A stretch of DNA of 64,000 nucleotides from Alopecurus myosuroides (GCA_028641055.1 CM054060.1:310048949-310112948); one strand, 5' to 3'; shown: positions 34,100 to 45,915, counted from the stretch's first letter. Notes: generated from the letters alone by a model not told the origin. Numbers and translations: made by a program.

Positions 34100-34511
34100 T
34101 GTCACACCTCGAACGAATTAGACCTGATGAGCACTCTGCCTGTAAGATCAAGGAGTTCAGGTGGGATAAAGCAAGCAATTGGATGAGAAAATAGACAGAA
34201 ATTGGGATGCGAAATTGAGAATCTGCTAGCGCTGTGGGCAGCTAGGGTTCTGGTTCTATTGATAGATGTCAAGATAAAGATTACAAGGCGACTCTGGTTG
34301 CTTTATATCGAAGCCAACCCAGGCCAAAAGCGACGGGAAAGTTGGTAGCTGCTAACTAACAGAATATTCAGAGAGCCCCGTTAGCTTCTCCGTTTAGACA
34401 GGGACCACCCGATCTTCATCACTGAACCGGTATCGCTTCATCCTAGCCGTTCGCTAACTGACAGAGATCACAGCATACTGAAGAAGGACTTACAGAGTAG
34501 CAGCCATGACA
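34100..34511 (-). repeat. 5' LTR of the Reina-like element
   Basis: 412 bp and near-identical to 28717-29128, with the same TATA box (plus 34301-34308). Confidence 0.93.
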
Positions 34512-34685
34512 CATATGTGGAACAGATATGCAGAATATTCATCGAGATGATTATGGAGTGCGGCCTGCTATTGCTGTCAAGATGATTATTGCTACGGGTG
34601 TGATTATCTGACCACTTTTGCGCTCCTAATCCTGAGTTCCTGTCTTAGCTCTCAGGTGTCCGACCTTAGCAATCTGTTCAAGCTT

Positions 34686-34787
34686 TAAGCGGACCGACAC
34701 TCTCGCTTCGGGCAGTCTGTGTGCTCCATGTTGAGAAAGTAACAGCTTTGTCCTTCCTTTTAAGCGGACCGGCACTCTCGCTGCGGG
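34686..34787 (+). repeat. Two 27-bp repeat units in the LINE 5' leader
   Basis: Copies at 34686-34712 and 34761-34787, 75 bases apart, differ at two positions. LINE 5' leaders often carry such tandem monomers as internal promoters; that role here is inferred. Confidence 0.6.
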
Positions 34788-34842
34788 AGGTTGCGACCCT
34801 GTCCTCGGGTAGGGTTTTGGGGTGCGTTCTGATCAGAGGCAG

Positions 34843-36102
34843 ATGGCGAACTCGTCGCAATCTAGCACTTCCAGCCTCGCTGGGGGATCGGGACGTCAAC
34901 AAGAAGAGCCAATTGGCGACCTGCTGGAGAGATTGGGAATTGACGAAGCAAACGAAGCAGATGATCTGATTTTCGAAGACGAACCAGATGCCCCGTTGGA
35001 GGGGATCAAGTGGATGGCCTTGGCGCGAGTCCACACGAAGAATCCCTTCAGTCAACAAACTTTTGAGCAACATATGATGATAGCTTGGAGCCCTACTAGA
35101 GAGGTAACCATCACACCACTAGGAGGGAATTTATTCACGATCCAGTGCTACTGCCTGGGAGATTGGCTAAAGATTGAAGGAGGAGGACCATGGCACTTTC
35201 GGCAAAACACAGTAAGCATTGAAGCATACGATGGATTATCGTCTACCGAGACGGTAGACCTGAATTTTATCACTGTTTGGATACAAATATATAAATTACC
35301 AGTGGGTTACCGGAATAAGGCACTGATTACAAACTTAGTTGAAAAAAGAATGGGGAAGGTCTCGGATGTGGAGATTGATGTCCAAGGTTTGGGGAATTTT
35401 GTCCGAGCAAGAGTGAGAATTGATGTTAGGAAGCCCCTAACTCGAGTATTGACAATATCTAGAGGAGGACAGTGTGAGGTTTATTTACCGAAATATGAAA
35501 AGATTCCTAGGTTCTGTGGAGCCTGTGGATTACTTGGACATTCTCACTTGGAGTGTGGCTCCGGGGAACATGACGTGGATAAACTTCAATGGGGAGAATG
35601 GTTGATGGCTGAGTGGGAAACATGGCATGGGAAGAGAATCAATACAAACAGAGGGGGTTTTGCAGGGAGAGCTCGAAGTGGACGTTACCAAGCAAGAGGC
35701 AGAGGGGAGGCAGGTAATGCCTATGGAGAAAATAACGTGAGCTGGAGGCATAATGCCATGGTGATAGCACCAAATGCAAGAGACAATGAGGTGGAAGGAC
35801 TGATGGATATTGCATCCAGTCCTCTAAAACCTGTTGATACGGAGATGATTGAAAACGAACTAGCTGAAGCAGGAGCAAAAAGAAGACTGTTTACAGATGA
35901 GAAAGAAACGACAAACACGGACATTATTGGCAAAGGAGTGGTGGTATCCTCTACGGTACCCACGGATGGTGCAGATGTTATGCAAGGGAAAATGGTGACT
36001 GACTGTGTGGTGACTCGTCCCAAGAGGACAAAGATGACTGGAGCTAACTCCTCATCAATCGGATCGGCGGGCTCTTTCGAGGAGTCCGTCCGGGAGCAAT
36101 GA
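34843..36102 (+). CDS. LINE ORF1 (gag-like, DUF4283 and CCHC zinc knuckle)
   Basis: Starts at ATG 34843 (context GGCAGATGGCG) rather than at the in-frame ATG 34822 upstream. The N-terminal half has the DUF4283-like fold (LFTIQCYCLGDWLKIEGGG, VDLNFITVWIQIYKLP). A CX2CX4HX4C knuckle, CGACGLLGHSHLEC, follows at about residue 230, then a Gly/Arg-rich basic segment (GFAGRARSGRYQARGRGEAG). The frame is unbroken for 419 codons and its TGA overlaps the ORF2 ATG as ATGA (36099-36102). ORF1 proteins bind LINE RNA and accompany it to the target. It could still be expressed, although ORF2 is broken. Confidence 0.8.
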   Translation: MANSSQSSTSSLAGGSGRQQEEPIGDLLERLGIDEANEADDLIFEDEPDAPLEGIKWMALARVHTKNPFSQQTFEQHMMIAWSPTREVTITPLGGNLFTIQCYCLGDWLKIEGGGPWHFRQNTVSIEAYDGLSSTETVDLNFITVWIQIYKLPVGYRNKALITNLVEKRMGKVSDVEIDVQGLGNFVRARVRIDVRKPLTRVLTISRGGQCEVYLPKYEKIPRFCGACGLLGHSHLECGSGEHDVDKLQWGEWLMAEWETWHGKRINTNRGGFAGRARSGRYQARGRGEAGNAYGENNVSWRHNAMVIAPNARDNEVEGLMDIASSPLKPVDTEMIENELAEAGAKRRLFTDEKETTNTDIIGKGVVVSSTVPTDGADVMQGKMVTDCVVTRPKRTKMTGANSSSIGSAGSFEESVREQ

Positions 36103-39100
36103 AACTACTATCTCTGAACTGCCAGGGGTTGGGTAAAGACCCGGCAGTTCGCTCTGTGTCGGATGTCCAACGAAAGCATAATCCTGATGTTATGTTCTTA
36201 TCAGAAACTCATCTAGATAGTTACTCGGCTGAGCAATTAAGGAGAAGGTTGAAAATGGATGGAATGATTGTGTGTCCTAGTGATGGTAGAAAGGGAGGGC
36301 TACTGTTATATTGGAAAAAAGAATTTAAAATACAAAGACTCGAGCTAGACCCTATGTTTATTGATGTCAAGATATCTCAAGAAGATGGTCGGGCTTGGAG
36401 ATGCACTGGAATGTACGGGGAATTTAAATGGGAACAGAAATACAAGACGTGGGAAAGGATCAAAGATTTGCATGGTAAGCATGATTTGCCATGGCTGCTG
36501 ATTGGAGACTTAAATGAGATATTATTTCTACTTGAAAAGGAAGGTGGGAACCCGAGACCGCTGTGGTATATGAACGCCTTTCATGAAACTATTGATCACT
36601 GTTGTCTACTTGATTTGGGATACGTTGGAGATCCTTTTACCTGGAGAAGAGGGAGGATTAGAGAGAGAGTCGATCGGGGTCTTATTAACAGTGACTGGGC
36701 TCTATTGTTTCCGAAAGCGGCTCTCACTCATCTAAACTTTTGCAAGTCAGACCATAGACCATTGCTAGTGGATACGGATTACTACACGGTGGGGAATAGA
36801 CCCAAGCCAAGTCAGACGAGGAGATTTGAAGCAAGATGGTTACTCGAAAATAGTTTTGACGATACAGTCAAGAGAGCATGGGAGGATGCTTCTCGCCAAG
36901 GACCAGACGAGGATATTCACAAGAAGCTTAACCGTATGCATAATCAATTTCATGATTGGGATCAAAGGGTTCTCAAAAAACCGAAACAAAGACTAGGGAA
37001 AGCACAAAGGGAGCTAGAGGAAGTGATGGTAGGGCCGATGAATGACACAAATGAGGAGAAGAGAAAGGAATTAGCCACGCTGGTTGAACACTTGCTTGAA
37101 TTGGAAGAGGTACAGTGGATGCAAAGATCAAGAGCTAATTGGCTTAAAAATGGCGATCGCAACACATCATACTTTCATAAATCCGCCTCTGCGAGGAGGA
37201 AAAGTAATTTTATAAAGAGACTTAAGAATAACCAGGATGAGTGGCTCGAGGGTGAAGGTAATCTAAACCCTCATATCGTTAATTATTTTTCTAACTTGTT
37301 TTCTTCGGAGGTGACAGAGATTAGCGATGACTTTATGAATAAAGTTCCACGTAAGGTAACGGAGGAGATGAATACTATGCTTATGAGAGATTTTACGATG
37401 GAAGATGTCCGAAAGGCTGTATTCGGTATTGGGGATCTCAAAACCCCTCGCCCAGATGGATTACATGCAATATTTTTCAAGAAATATTGGAGTATTGTTG
37501 GGGAAGATATTTCTAGAGAGGTTCTGGCTGCAATAAATTCCAAGACTATCCCCAAGTCATGGAATGATACCACAATTGTTCTGATTCCGAAAACAGAATC
37601 CCCAGAGGAGGTTACACAATTCAGACCAATCAGTTTGTGTAATGTTCTGTATAAAATAGTTTCGAAGATGCTATCTCTCAGGCTCAAAAGTGTTCTCCCG
37701 GATGTTATCTCACCGCAACAAAGTGCTTTTGTGCCCGGAAGACTCATCACTGACAATATCTTGGTTGCCTATGAGTGTGTTCACAAAATAAAGAACCAAA
37801 GGAGTGGAAACAAGGGACTTTGTGCTGTTAAGCTTGACATGCATAAAGCCTATGACCATGTGGAGTGGACTTTTCTAGAAAAGATTATGATACAGTTGGG
37901 ATTCAATGATCAATGGATCCAAATGATCATGGCATGTGTTTGTTCGGTGCAATACAATATAAGGTACAATTCTCAAGAGACCGATTCATTTACCCCTTCC
38001 AGAGGTATAAGACAGGGAGATCCCTTCTCCCCGTATCTATTTCTGTTGTGTGCAGAGGGTTTGTCCAGTATTTTGCAGTTTGAAGAAGAAGCTGGTGGCA
38101 TTGAAGGGATAAGAGTGTGCAGGAGTGCACCGTCAGTATCACACCTTTTATTCGCTGACGATTCTTTAATCCTTACGAGAGCAGATGTTATAAATGCAGC
38201 TTCCTTACAGCAAGTATTGGACTCCTATTGTGCTAATTCGGGGCAAATGGTCAGTCTAGCTAAATCTAGTATTTTTTCAGTCCTAATACTAGAGTGGATA
38301 CAAGAGCTGAGATGTGTGAAGCCCTGCATATTGATAAAGAAGCCCTGTCTGACAAATACTTGGGGCTCCCTGCCCTTGTTGGGATTGACAGAAGTGATTG
38401 TTTCAAACATTTGCATGAAAGAATAAGAAAAACCCTATTAGGTTGGAAAGAAAAGCTCATTTCCTTGGGAGGAAGGAGATCTTATTGAAGGCAGTGGCTC
38501 AGGCTATCCCCGTGTTTGCAATGTCTATTTTCCTGTTACCTAAGGGAGTGTGCAAGGATATCACAGACTCTATAGCTAAATTCTGGTGGGGGGATACTGA
38601 TGATTCGAGAAAAATGCATTGGCAAGCTTGGTGGAAACTATGTTTCCCAAAGAGTGAAGGAGGCATGGGGTTTAGGGATTTACAAAGTTTCAACTTAGCT
38701 ATGCTTTCCAAACAGGTTTGGAGATTGATCTCAAACCGAGACTCACTATGTGCACGAATTCTTCGTGCAAAATATTATCCATAAGGGGATATCCTACAAG
38801 CGGGTTCGAAGAAGGGGGCCTCTCTCACGTGGCAGAGCATCGTAGCTGGTATTGCGACTTTCAAGAAAGGATACATATGGAGAATCGGAAAAGGGAAGTT
38901 GGTGAATATATGGACGGATCCATGGATCCCTGCGAGTCCCACGCGTAGGGTATCCCAGCAAAGGGGTACCAATGTTATTAATGTGGTTCGTGACTTGATC
39001 GATGAAGGCCGTGGATGTTGGGACGAGGAGTTGATCAGAGCAACGTTTAATCAAACGGACGCACAGAGAATTTTGCAAATTCCGCTGCACCTCGACGCGT

Positions 39101-40215
39101 TTGAGGATTTCATCGCATGGCATCTCACGAAGAGGGGTACTTTCTCGGTTCGATCAGCGTATCATTCAGAGTGGTCGAATCGTTTCAGTCGCTCCTCTGT
39201 GAGCTTAGCTGCGAACGAGGCGACGGTGGATCAATCGGTTTGGGCGCAAATGTGGAAATTGAAGGCCCCAAGCAAGATTCATATTTTCTTTTGGAGGTTA
39301 ATTAGGGGAATCGTTCCCCTGAAATCAATCCTCTTTAAGAGACATATTGGTGACTCCGAAGCCTGCCCGATCTGCCATCATGCTTGTGATGATGTAATGC
39401 ACTTTGTGCTTACATGCACTATGGCAAAGGGCTTATGGGAAAGGTTGGGTATCTATGATTTCATGCAAGCTAACGCTACTAACGTGGTCACGGGTGCTGG
39501 GTTTTTGCAGAATATAATCCTCAATCAGACTAAGCAGCTGCCCATGCTACCAATGGTGGGGATCCAGGAAGCAATCGCGGTGGGGGTTTGGTACTTGTGG
39601 TGGGTTCGGCGCCAAATTTGCCACGGTGAGAAACACCCCCCGCCTAACAGATGGCCTTCGGCGATCCTGGGTATTGCGAGGAACACAATGATGCTATCGA
39701 CGAAAAATAATGTCTCGAATTCAACTTGGACGAAACCTCTAGGAGGGGCGTCTAAGCTCAATGTCGACGCCTCCTTCCATGGTGATACAGGGAATGGAGC
39801 CATCGGTGCAATTCTTCGTGATAATCATGGCGGTTTTATTGTTGCGGCTACTAAATGCGTTCAAAACGCAGGGGATGTCACAACAATGGAGGCCTTGGCG
39901 ATGTTGGAGGGGCTGAGACTCGCAAACACAATGGGGCTATATGACATCGAAGCTGAAACAGATTCCCTAGACGTTTGCAATGCTTGTTTGGGTCAGGATC
40001 GATGGTGGGATCCTGTCGCGGCTATTTTTGCCTCCTGCATGGATGAGAAGATGAAATTGAATTCGGTGAAATTTTCTCACTGCTTTAGATCAGCAAATTC
40101 AGTAGCTCATGATCTTGCTGCCTATAGTTTTAGTAATACTTCTGATTTTTTATGGGTAGATGATCCACCAGATTTCGTGTTGGACAAGCTACTCTCCGAT
40201 GTAAGCATAATTTAA
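36099..40215 (+). pseudogene. LINE ORF2 (endonuclease, RT, RNase H) with frameshifts
   Basis: The endonuclease domain (LSLNCQGLG, SETHLDS, LLIGDLNEI, SDHRPLLVD) leads to RT (FRPISLCNVLYKIVSK, RGIRQGDPFSPYLFLLCAEGL, and the catalytic LFADDSLIL near 38158). The zinc region CPICHHACDDVMHFVLTC is near 39370. The C-terminal RNase H has LNVDASFHGDTGNGAIG and the pattern DSL..., near 39760-40130. The frame is lost at a T-run (38272-38277) and again near 38466, each a single missing base, and a TAA at 38782-38784 interrupts it. The remaining C-terminal frame (38899-40215) is intact. Each lesion is small, so the copy may have been active not long ago. It nicks target DNA and copies its own RNA. Confidence 0.85.
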
Positions 40216-40583
40216 CTGGGGTGGCAGCAAGTTTTTTACGCACTCTTTTCCTTCCAGGGTACCTAAGGGGGCTGGAAGGTTTTTAATGAGGCGGCTTGCT
40301 TGCTTAATATAGTGTTTAAATTTCAAAAAAAAAACACGAGAATTTTCAATCCACAAGGTTTATTTGTGATGACTTTAATTAGGAGTTGATGCTATCTATG
40401 ATTATTGTACGGGATTTCGTCTTAAGGTGGAGTGTTATTTTATTGTGTTCCGAATCTCATACATGTTGTACTACAGATGGAGTCCTACCAGATTACAGCA
40501 TGTCAACCGTGCTGGGCGTAGCACAAGTACAACTCTATTTCGCGTTCTCCAAGAAAGAGAGTTGTTTACCCCAATATATAGTA

Positions 40584-40706
40584 CTCCCTCCATCTTAAAT
40601 TAAGTGTCACAAAGATGAACAAAAATGGATGTATCTAGATATAATTTAGTATTAGATACATCCACTTTTATTTAACTTTGTGACAGTTAATTTGAGACGG
40701 AGGGAG
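40584..40706. mobile_element. Stowaway MITE (123 bp)
   Basis: Begins CTCCCTCCATCTTAAATTAA and ends TTAATTTGAGACGGAGGGAG, with TA on both sides (40582-40583 and 40707-40708). It is a long near-perfect hairpin with GATGTATCTAGATA in the middle. It shares the 123-bp length and much of its sequence with the copy at 51979-52101. Confidence 0.92.
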
Positions 40707-42565
40707 TACTTTAATTGTAAAATTACTTTGTTGAGTTTGACCTCGTTTAGGTTTACCTATCGTGGTTTTTTGATTCAGCTGGGCTTAGAAAATTCGTCAT
40801 GCCATGGATAGTTGTGGTTTTTTGCTAAAAAAATGAGGTTCTTTGGTCAAAAAATAATTTTGAGAAATGTTCCAGCTGTTGTCTCTCATGCATGCTTAGG
40901 TTAATTTGTTTATGAATATACTCTCAGTTTAGTGGTTGCCTTATATCTTTTTTGACACTATTGAATTGTGCTTCATTCTTGGCTGAAACATTGCCTCTTG
41001 GCTTTTTGCACTTAGTAATTTGGTGCACCCTAGGAGCCTCTTGGCTTTGAGTAGGCAGGCTAAAGTAGAATCAACTATGAATTGGTCTCTATCTTGCCTT
41101 TAACTAGTTTAACATTGCAATGGATGGAATTCTTTAACTTGTAACTAGTATTACTGCTTCTTCCTGCTTTGTTGCAACTGAATCAAATCTCATCCTTGTA
41201 TGCTAGATGCGACTACAGCTGGTGATCATACATGTATGTCTAATAGGTTTTTTTATTGCTGCACAGGTTGATTATATATGTCTGCTATATATGACACAAG
41301 GCATGAAAAAAAAACTTGTGATCACATGAAACAGTCGCCTTAATTAATTCCTTTGTTTTGCAACTGCGTGTTCTTGCTGTTGAGGCTTGTGTGTGTGCTT
41401 ATAGCTCATCTGCAACTACCTAGTTGTTTTAATCATAAATAAACGTCATACTTGGGTTCTTGATTTGCATGTCCTGGCATAGTTAATTCTGTAGCATGAT
41501 CCTGCTATTTTAACCATTTTATTGTATTATTTTATTTTGTATCGCCAAACTAGTGCTTATTTTGACTAAGAATGCCAAGGACATCTTTCTGAAATTTTGT
41601 AGGACTGTCCCTCAAGTCTCAGGATTCCGATTGACGGGCGAGTACGTCGCTCACCCCTTTGGCTAGCGGGAGGAGCTCACCACGCTGCTGGGAATGACAG
41701 CCGGGAGTCACGGAGGAAGCGGTGGTGTTTGTCTTGCCGGGGACCACCTCCCTGAGCGTTGCCGACCATGATTTTGTCTGAGCAAATATTCTCTGTTTTG
41801 CAGTTCCGCATTGCGGTGTATGTTCTGCCGCAGCCAGAAATGGAACTACAAAGCCCTTTGCCGCGACCCTCATCCCAGTTTTGCGGGCTGGCGGAATGCG
41901 GTGTGTGCTAGAGATGCTCTAACACATCCAAAGAAACCACATTCTGCTCCAACTACAGATTATTCCCTTGGTCTGATTTGTTTTATTTTTCAATTATGAA
42001 TGAGTTTACTGATTTAACTTGAATTTCTCCACGTAATATGTGTCTATAAAAAAGATGAAAGATCGTTGCAGCAGATTATTTTATACTGGAGGATGCAATG
42101 CTTAAATATTTTTCTGGTGGTTAGTATTTTTTTTCTTTTAAGTTTTTTTTTTTTTGAGTTTTGTCAGTATTTCTTTTGTAGCGAAGTATTTCTAGACGGC
42201 ATCTATAAGATCCATGCCTCGCTTGTAACATGAATTCATAGTGCAGATATTGTATGTTCCAATGTATATATGCAGTTGCCTATACGTAATAGGATTTAGA
42301 CGTTTCTAGAGTTTCATCTTCTCACGGTTGCTACTTTGAACCCCATAACTGTTACCTCCTTTTGTTATGTACAATGATATCTTCACGAATTATGCATATA
42401 GTGAATATATTTAAAGATGCAAGAAGATGCTCTACATGATCTTTGTTGGAGCCAAATTAGCTACTAAATAAACATACCGCGTTCACATCTACATCTGAAA
42501 ATAAAAGGAATCCTTCGTTGCTAAAACCTAATACATCATGTATTCATGTCTCAGGTAAAAGTTTT

Positions 42566-42751
42566 GCCGATTACTTGAAACACGAATTTTCGGTGCCCGT
42601 TCATGTAATTTCTTTCCACAATGCAATTAGCTGCATGCACATTAGTATTCTCGCAGCTGCCGATTACTCGAAACACGACTTTTTGGTGGCCGTTCATGGA
42701 ATTTCTTTCCACAATGCAATTAGCTAAGTGTACATTAATATTGCCGCAGCA
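42566..42751. repeat. Two tandem 93-bp units
   Basis: GCCGATTACTYGAAACACGA starts copies at 42566 and 42659. Both contain AATTTCTTTCCACAATGCAA and end near GCAGC. The copies differ at roughly one base in eight. It may be part of a DNA-transposon end, but no family is recognised. Confidence 0.75.
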
Positions 42752-43070
42752 ACTCGCGGGTAATCATCTAGTATACTAAAATTACAATACAATTAGAGAA
42801 AGATGTGTTAAGATTCTCACAAACTTCTGCTTCTCACATAAACTTTCGGTAATCAATTTAGCAGACCCATTTTCTTATGTGCATTCGAACGAATAAATCT
42901 ACATAAGACCACCTAAATAGATCATATATGTTATATCTTCATACTTGCATCAAGAATTCAAGATAGGTCACATATGTTAGATCTTCATATATACATATAT
43001 GATAGACTAGTGAAGAAACAAGGTATATAGATCATCACTATTGCACCTAGATAAACCTCAGACCTCACGA

Positions 43071-43470
43071 TTATGTTCCATCGGGGCCCGGCGATTTTTC
43101 GGGGTGCAAGTAAAAAATCACAGCTTTGACCTCATCCTCGGAAATTGCAGCAGCCAGACTATGCAGCTCAATTAGAGGAAAATGGAGTTGATTGAGGTTT
43201 ATGGTTTCATTCCGAGGCTTATAGGTACCAAGAAAGCCATTGAAATGACACCAGAATTCCTTCAATTTGAGATCCTGATCCACCGAGACAGACAGAATTA
43301 CCATTTGAGACAAGCAGGATGAAGCTCTTTCTTCTTCTAGCCGAAGCTTTGACATGGAAAAACTTTGAGTTGCAATCCCCCTCCTTTAGCCACAAGAAAC
43401 GAGATCTCTGTATCCACATACACCTCTCGAGAGCAGCAATTCCAAGGCATTGGACCTTCAACCCTTTTCT
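43071..43470 (-). pseudogene. LINE ORF2 fragment (linker to RT start)
   Basis: The minus strand encodes MWIQRSRFLWLKEGD, CNSKFFHVKASARRR and, in another frame, SEDEVKAVIFYLHPEKSPGP, the linker and first RT motif of plant L1-type ORF2. The same phrases occur in the larger LINE at 37120-37450 in homologous form (WMQRSRANWLKNGD, NTSYFHKSASARRK). It is internally deleted and frameshifted. A scrap only, next to duplicated F-box promoter sequence. Confidence 0.7.
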
Positions 43471-43486
43471 AAATTGGTGTTCATCA

Positions 43487-43608
43487 GGAGTAAAGCCTGT
43501 TTCGAGGAGTAAAGCCTGGTTTGAAATCTCGAGGAGTAAAGCCTGCTTTGAAATCTGGCGGGGCGTAAAGCCTGTTTCGAGGAGTTGCGGTAATGCTTTG
43601 AAATCTTC
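43487..43608. repeat. Minisatellite, about five units
   Basis: The unit AGGAGTAAAGCCTGTTTCG or its longer form with GGTTTGAAATCTCG recurs at 43487, 43504, 43532, 43561 and, degraded, 43580. It separates the LINE scrap from the promoter-like segment to its right. Confidence 0.7.
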
Positions 43609-43690
43609 TGACGACTGCCGGGACGTCTGCTGGGCAGATGTATATAGCTGCTTGGCCTCCAATGGCAAACTAGAGACCGAACAGAGCTGC
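43609..43690 (-). promoter_or_regulatory. Duplicated F-box promoter-like segment
   Basis: Contains a TATATA (minus GCTATATACATCTG, plus 43640-43653) in a context, GACTGCCGGG...TATATAGC.GCTTGG, that recurs at 46400-46443 upstream of the second F-box relic. Here it has no F-box exon after it; a LINE scrap follows. Confidence 0.5.
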
Positions 43691-43935
43691 AGTTGATCTT
43701 ATTCAAGTAAAAAAAAAAGATGTAGCTCCGAAAATGAGTAGCTTGGGTGCGGATTGAAACCGGATTGAGAAATTCTTAGTAAATTTGGTTTTGATTATAC
43801 AATATGCTGCGGCTATAAAAGCAAAATCAAACAAGAAAGTCAGAGTACAAACATTAGGCAGATAAGCCGACTGGGCCATTTTATTAAACAAACTTCCTGA
43901 AAAGCATTGAGATATCTTTTCAGGCACATAAACCA

Positions 43936-45915
43936 CTAACGTATCCTTGCAGTATGATCAGCGCTTAGTGCAGAAGGTTTCAGGAAGTGCATCCTGGCAT
44001 GTGAGTCGGTGCCCTGGCTCATTAGCTCCTTCATTGAAGATCTCTGTTTCTTTGACCGCGGAAAGGTAGTCGGCTTTGCAGGCTTCAAGTGTTTGCACCT
44101 CCTACATCCCATTCTACTGTAAAGGTACACATCCTTTAGGTTCACCGCTGCTTTCATCACACGACTGACATGACTCACCATGCACTCCTCAAAGCAGAAG
44201 ATGATGAGCTTGGTAAGATGGTGGTGCTTGAAATTTGATGTGCTTGACTCCCACTCTACGCCCTTCTCCTCGCTCTACAAGCCTTCCCTCCTGTTCTCCT
44301 TATCCATTAGCATTTCACAAGGATGATCAACCACCTGCATTCCAAACATAGGACATAGGTAAATTGAGCAGGTTGTTTTGCCAGACATGTACTCCAGGTG
44401 AAAGCACAGGTGTGTGCAATGATGCAAGGGTAATAATAGAGCAACTGCGCAAATAAATAGAACAGAACAAGCTCTAGGTGTGAACATACCGTCATGTAGT
44501 AGAGTAACTTCTAAAAAAAAGAACAACAAGCATAAGGTAAGAACATACCGACATGTAGAACTCTTCCAGCCACGGCGCAACTTCCAGAATGAACATTGTC
44601 CACGTGAGATCATAACCTTCGGGAATGTTAACTAGATTGACAATCCTTAGTCTGTGGACCGCAGGTGCCAGCCTTTTGGTCACACACTCTGGTTCAACCC
44701 AAATCTGCAACAATATGATAGAATGAGTAGAGAACAGGTGGAAGCTAGAACAAAGCAATCATCCCGACTTACCTTTTCACATTTAAACCCCAACCGCAGG
44801 TCTCGTACAGAGGCCCCAGAAAGTAGCGTACTCAACTTGACCATTTTGTGCCAACTACGAGCAGCATTTGTAAGGCTCACAACCTCGAGCATTTGTAAGT
44901 CTTCGTAAGACCCAAAACAAGAAGATTGTCCGGGTGAGTCTTGGGAGCCACTTGAGTTCGACTTTGTCAAAGCGGCATTTGGCAATACTGAGCTCGCTGA
45001 GTTGCGCATGTTCAACTTGCAGTCTTATCCAATCCTTTGTGTCGCAATTGTGGAAACCTAAATATTCTAAGTGCTTGCAAGTGCCGATGATTTTGGAAAG
45101 GAACTCAGATTCAGCAAATCTCAAATTCTCCAGGTAGAGGCGTGTCAGACAAGTAAACGCACTCCGACACTCATTAAAAAATGACACAAACTGTGTCCCA
45201 TACTTCACCACATCATCAAGAACGAGTGCATCCTTTTCCTTCACCGTCAAAACTCTGAATTCGGCTTTCTCAATCTTGTGTGTCTCCATGGCATTGGCAA
45301 CAGCATGTCCAATGCATATGGGGACATCATCTCTCAGGTAGAATGTTGTAGACAGGAGATGTATGGTGTGCTCACCTGGATTTCTGCATGCCAGCATATT
45401 CTTTGTCGCTTCAACAGCAGCTGCATTCATGTGAACCAAGTCATGAGAAGAGATGTTGGCGCTTGACACGCCATCAGGCACGAAGTCCGGAGCATTTATT
45501 ATAAGCCGAGAGAGCTCAGCGGAGAGCCGACCCCACCGTCTAGAGAGGATGCTGGTTCTTGCAGCGTCAGGGACATTGAGTCGGTCAAGAATCTTGACCA
45601 GAATGTCATCAGGCAAAGCGCTGAGCCTGTCATCTCTATTGCCGTTCTTCTGCATTTGGCATAGAGACAAGATGAGTTGGTTTCACACTAGCCACAAAGA
45701 TGCAGTTTTGATGTAGTGCAAGATATAAAAACTTGGCATGCTTTTCCACGCACATAAAAATGTAAATTATGAAAGAAGCAAATTTAATTCAGTCTCGGAA
45801 TACAAATGTTTATGTGCAAAATTGAAATTTTGCCGTAAATAAATTCACGTTTTAATGAAGCAAGTTCGTTTGGAGATCTAGAGGAGGGAAAAAGGGACAA
45901 GGAACTCACCCCCAT
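43936..45915 (-). pseudogene. F-box/FBD-LRR type gene, degenerate
   Basis: Exons on the minus strand: ATGGGG (45915-45910) with a GTGAGT donor; 45649-44773; 44704-44549; 44334-43936. The F-box is RLSALPDDILVKILDRL followed by ARTSILSRRWGRL (about residues 8-45); LRR-like segments follow (TRLYLENLRFAESEFLSKI, LEYLGFHNCDTKDWIRLQ) and then a C-terminal FBD-like part (FEECMVSHVSRVMKAAVNL). A frame change near 44918-44935, probably a small deletion, separates KWLPRLT from the phrase LEVVSLTNAARSWHKM, and a TAG at 44275-44277 cuts the last exon, where the family reads on with EEKGVEWES. Such proteins act in SCF ubiquitin ligases as substrate receptors. The lesions argue for a pseudogene; a truncated product cannot be excluded. 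Confidence 0.7.

Larger units (their letters stand above)
28717..34511 (-). mobile_element. Complete Reina-like chromovirus (Ty3/Gypsy), 5,795 bp
   Basis: Two 412-bp LTRs (28717-29128 and 34100-34511) begin TGTCA and end TGACA and are flanked by CATAT (28712-28716 and 34512-34516). The primer site (34082-34095), gag-pol, polypurine tract and 3' LTR are all in order on the minus strand. Integrase ends in a chromodomain-like segment. Short LTRs, an initiator-Met primer and small size fit the Reina clade. It inserted about 420 bases upstream of the B3 gene's ATG. The frame is broken by at least four lesions despite the near-identical LTRs. Confidence 0.93.
34640..40334 (+). mobile_element. Nearly complete LINE with ORF1 and ORF2 (RNase H type)
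   Basis: Plus strand: a GC-rich 5' leader with a repeated TAAGCGGACCGRCACTCTCGCT segment (34686-34712 and 34761-34787), ORF1 (34843-36102), ORF2 (36099-40215), a short 3' UTR and an A-tract (40325-40334). The 5' boundary is approximate (34640-34690). No target duplication matching the CACGAGAATTTT after the A-tract was found upstream. Confidence 0.8.
40335..43070. other. Intergenic AT-rich region, no gene supported
   Basis: No conserved protein frame. It holds a Stowaway MITE (40584-40706), a 93-bp tandem duplication (42566-42751) and the second copy of the 41-base segment at 41920-41960. A minus-strand stretch near 41619-41650 resembles the phrase VSDILPP of F-box relics but is too short to claim. 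Confidence 0.5.

Noticed and set aside
41619..41873. Possible F-box fragment on minus
   Set aside because: Only the word VSDVLAR resembles the family; too short and no F-box.
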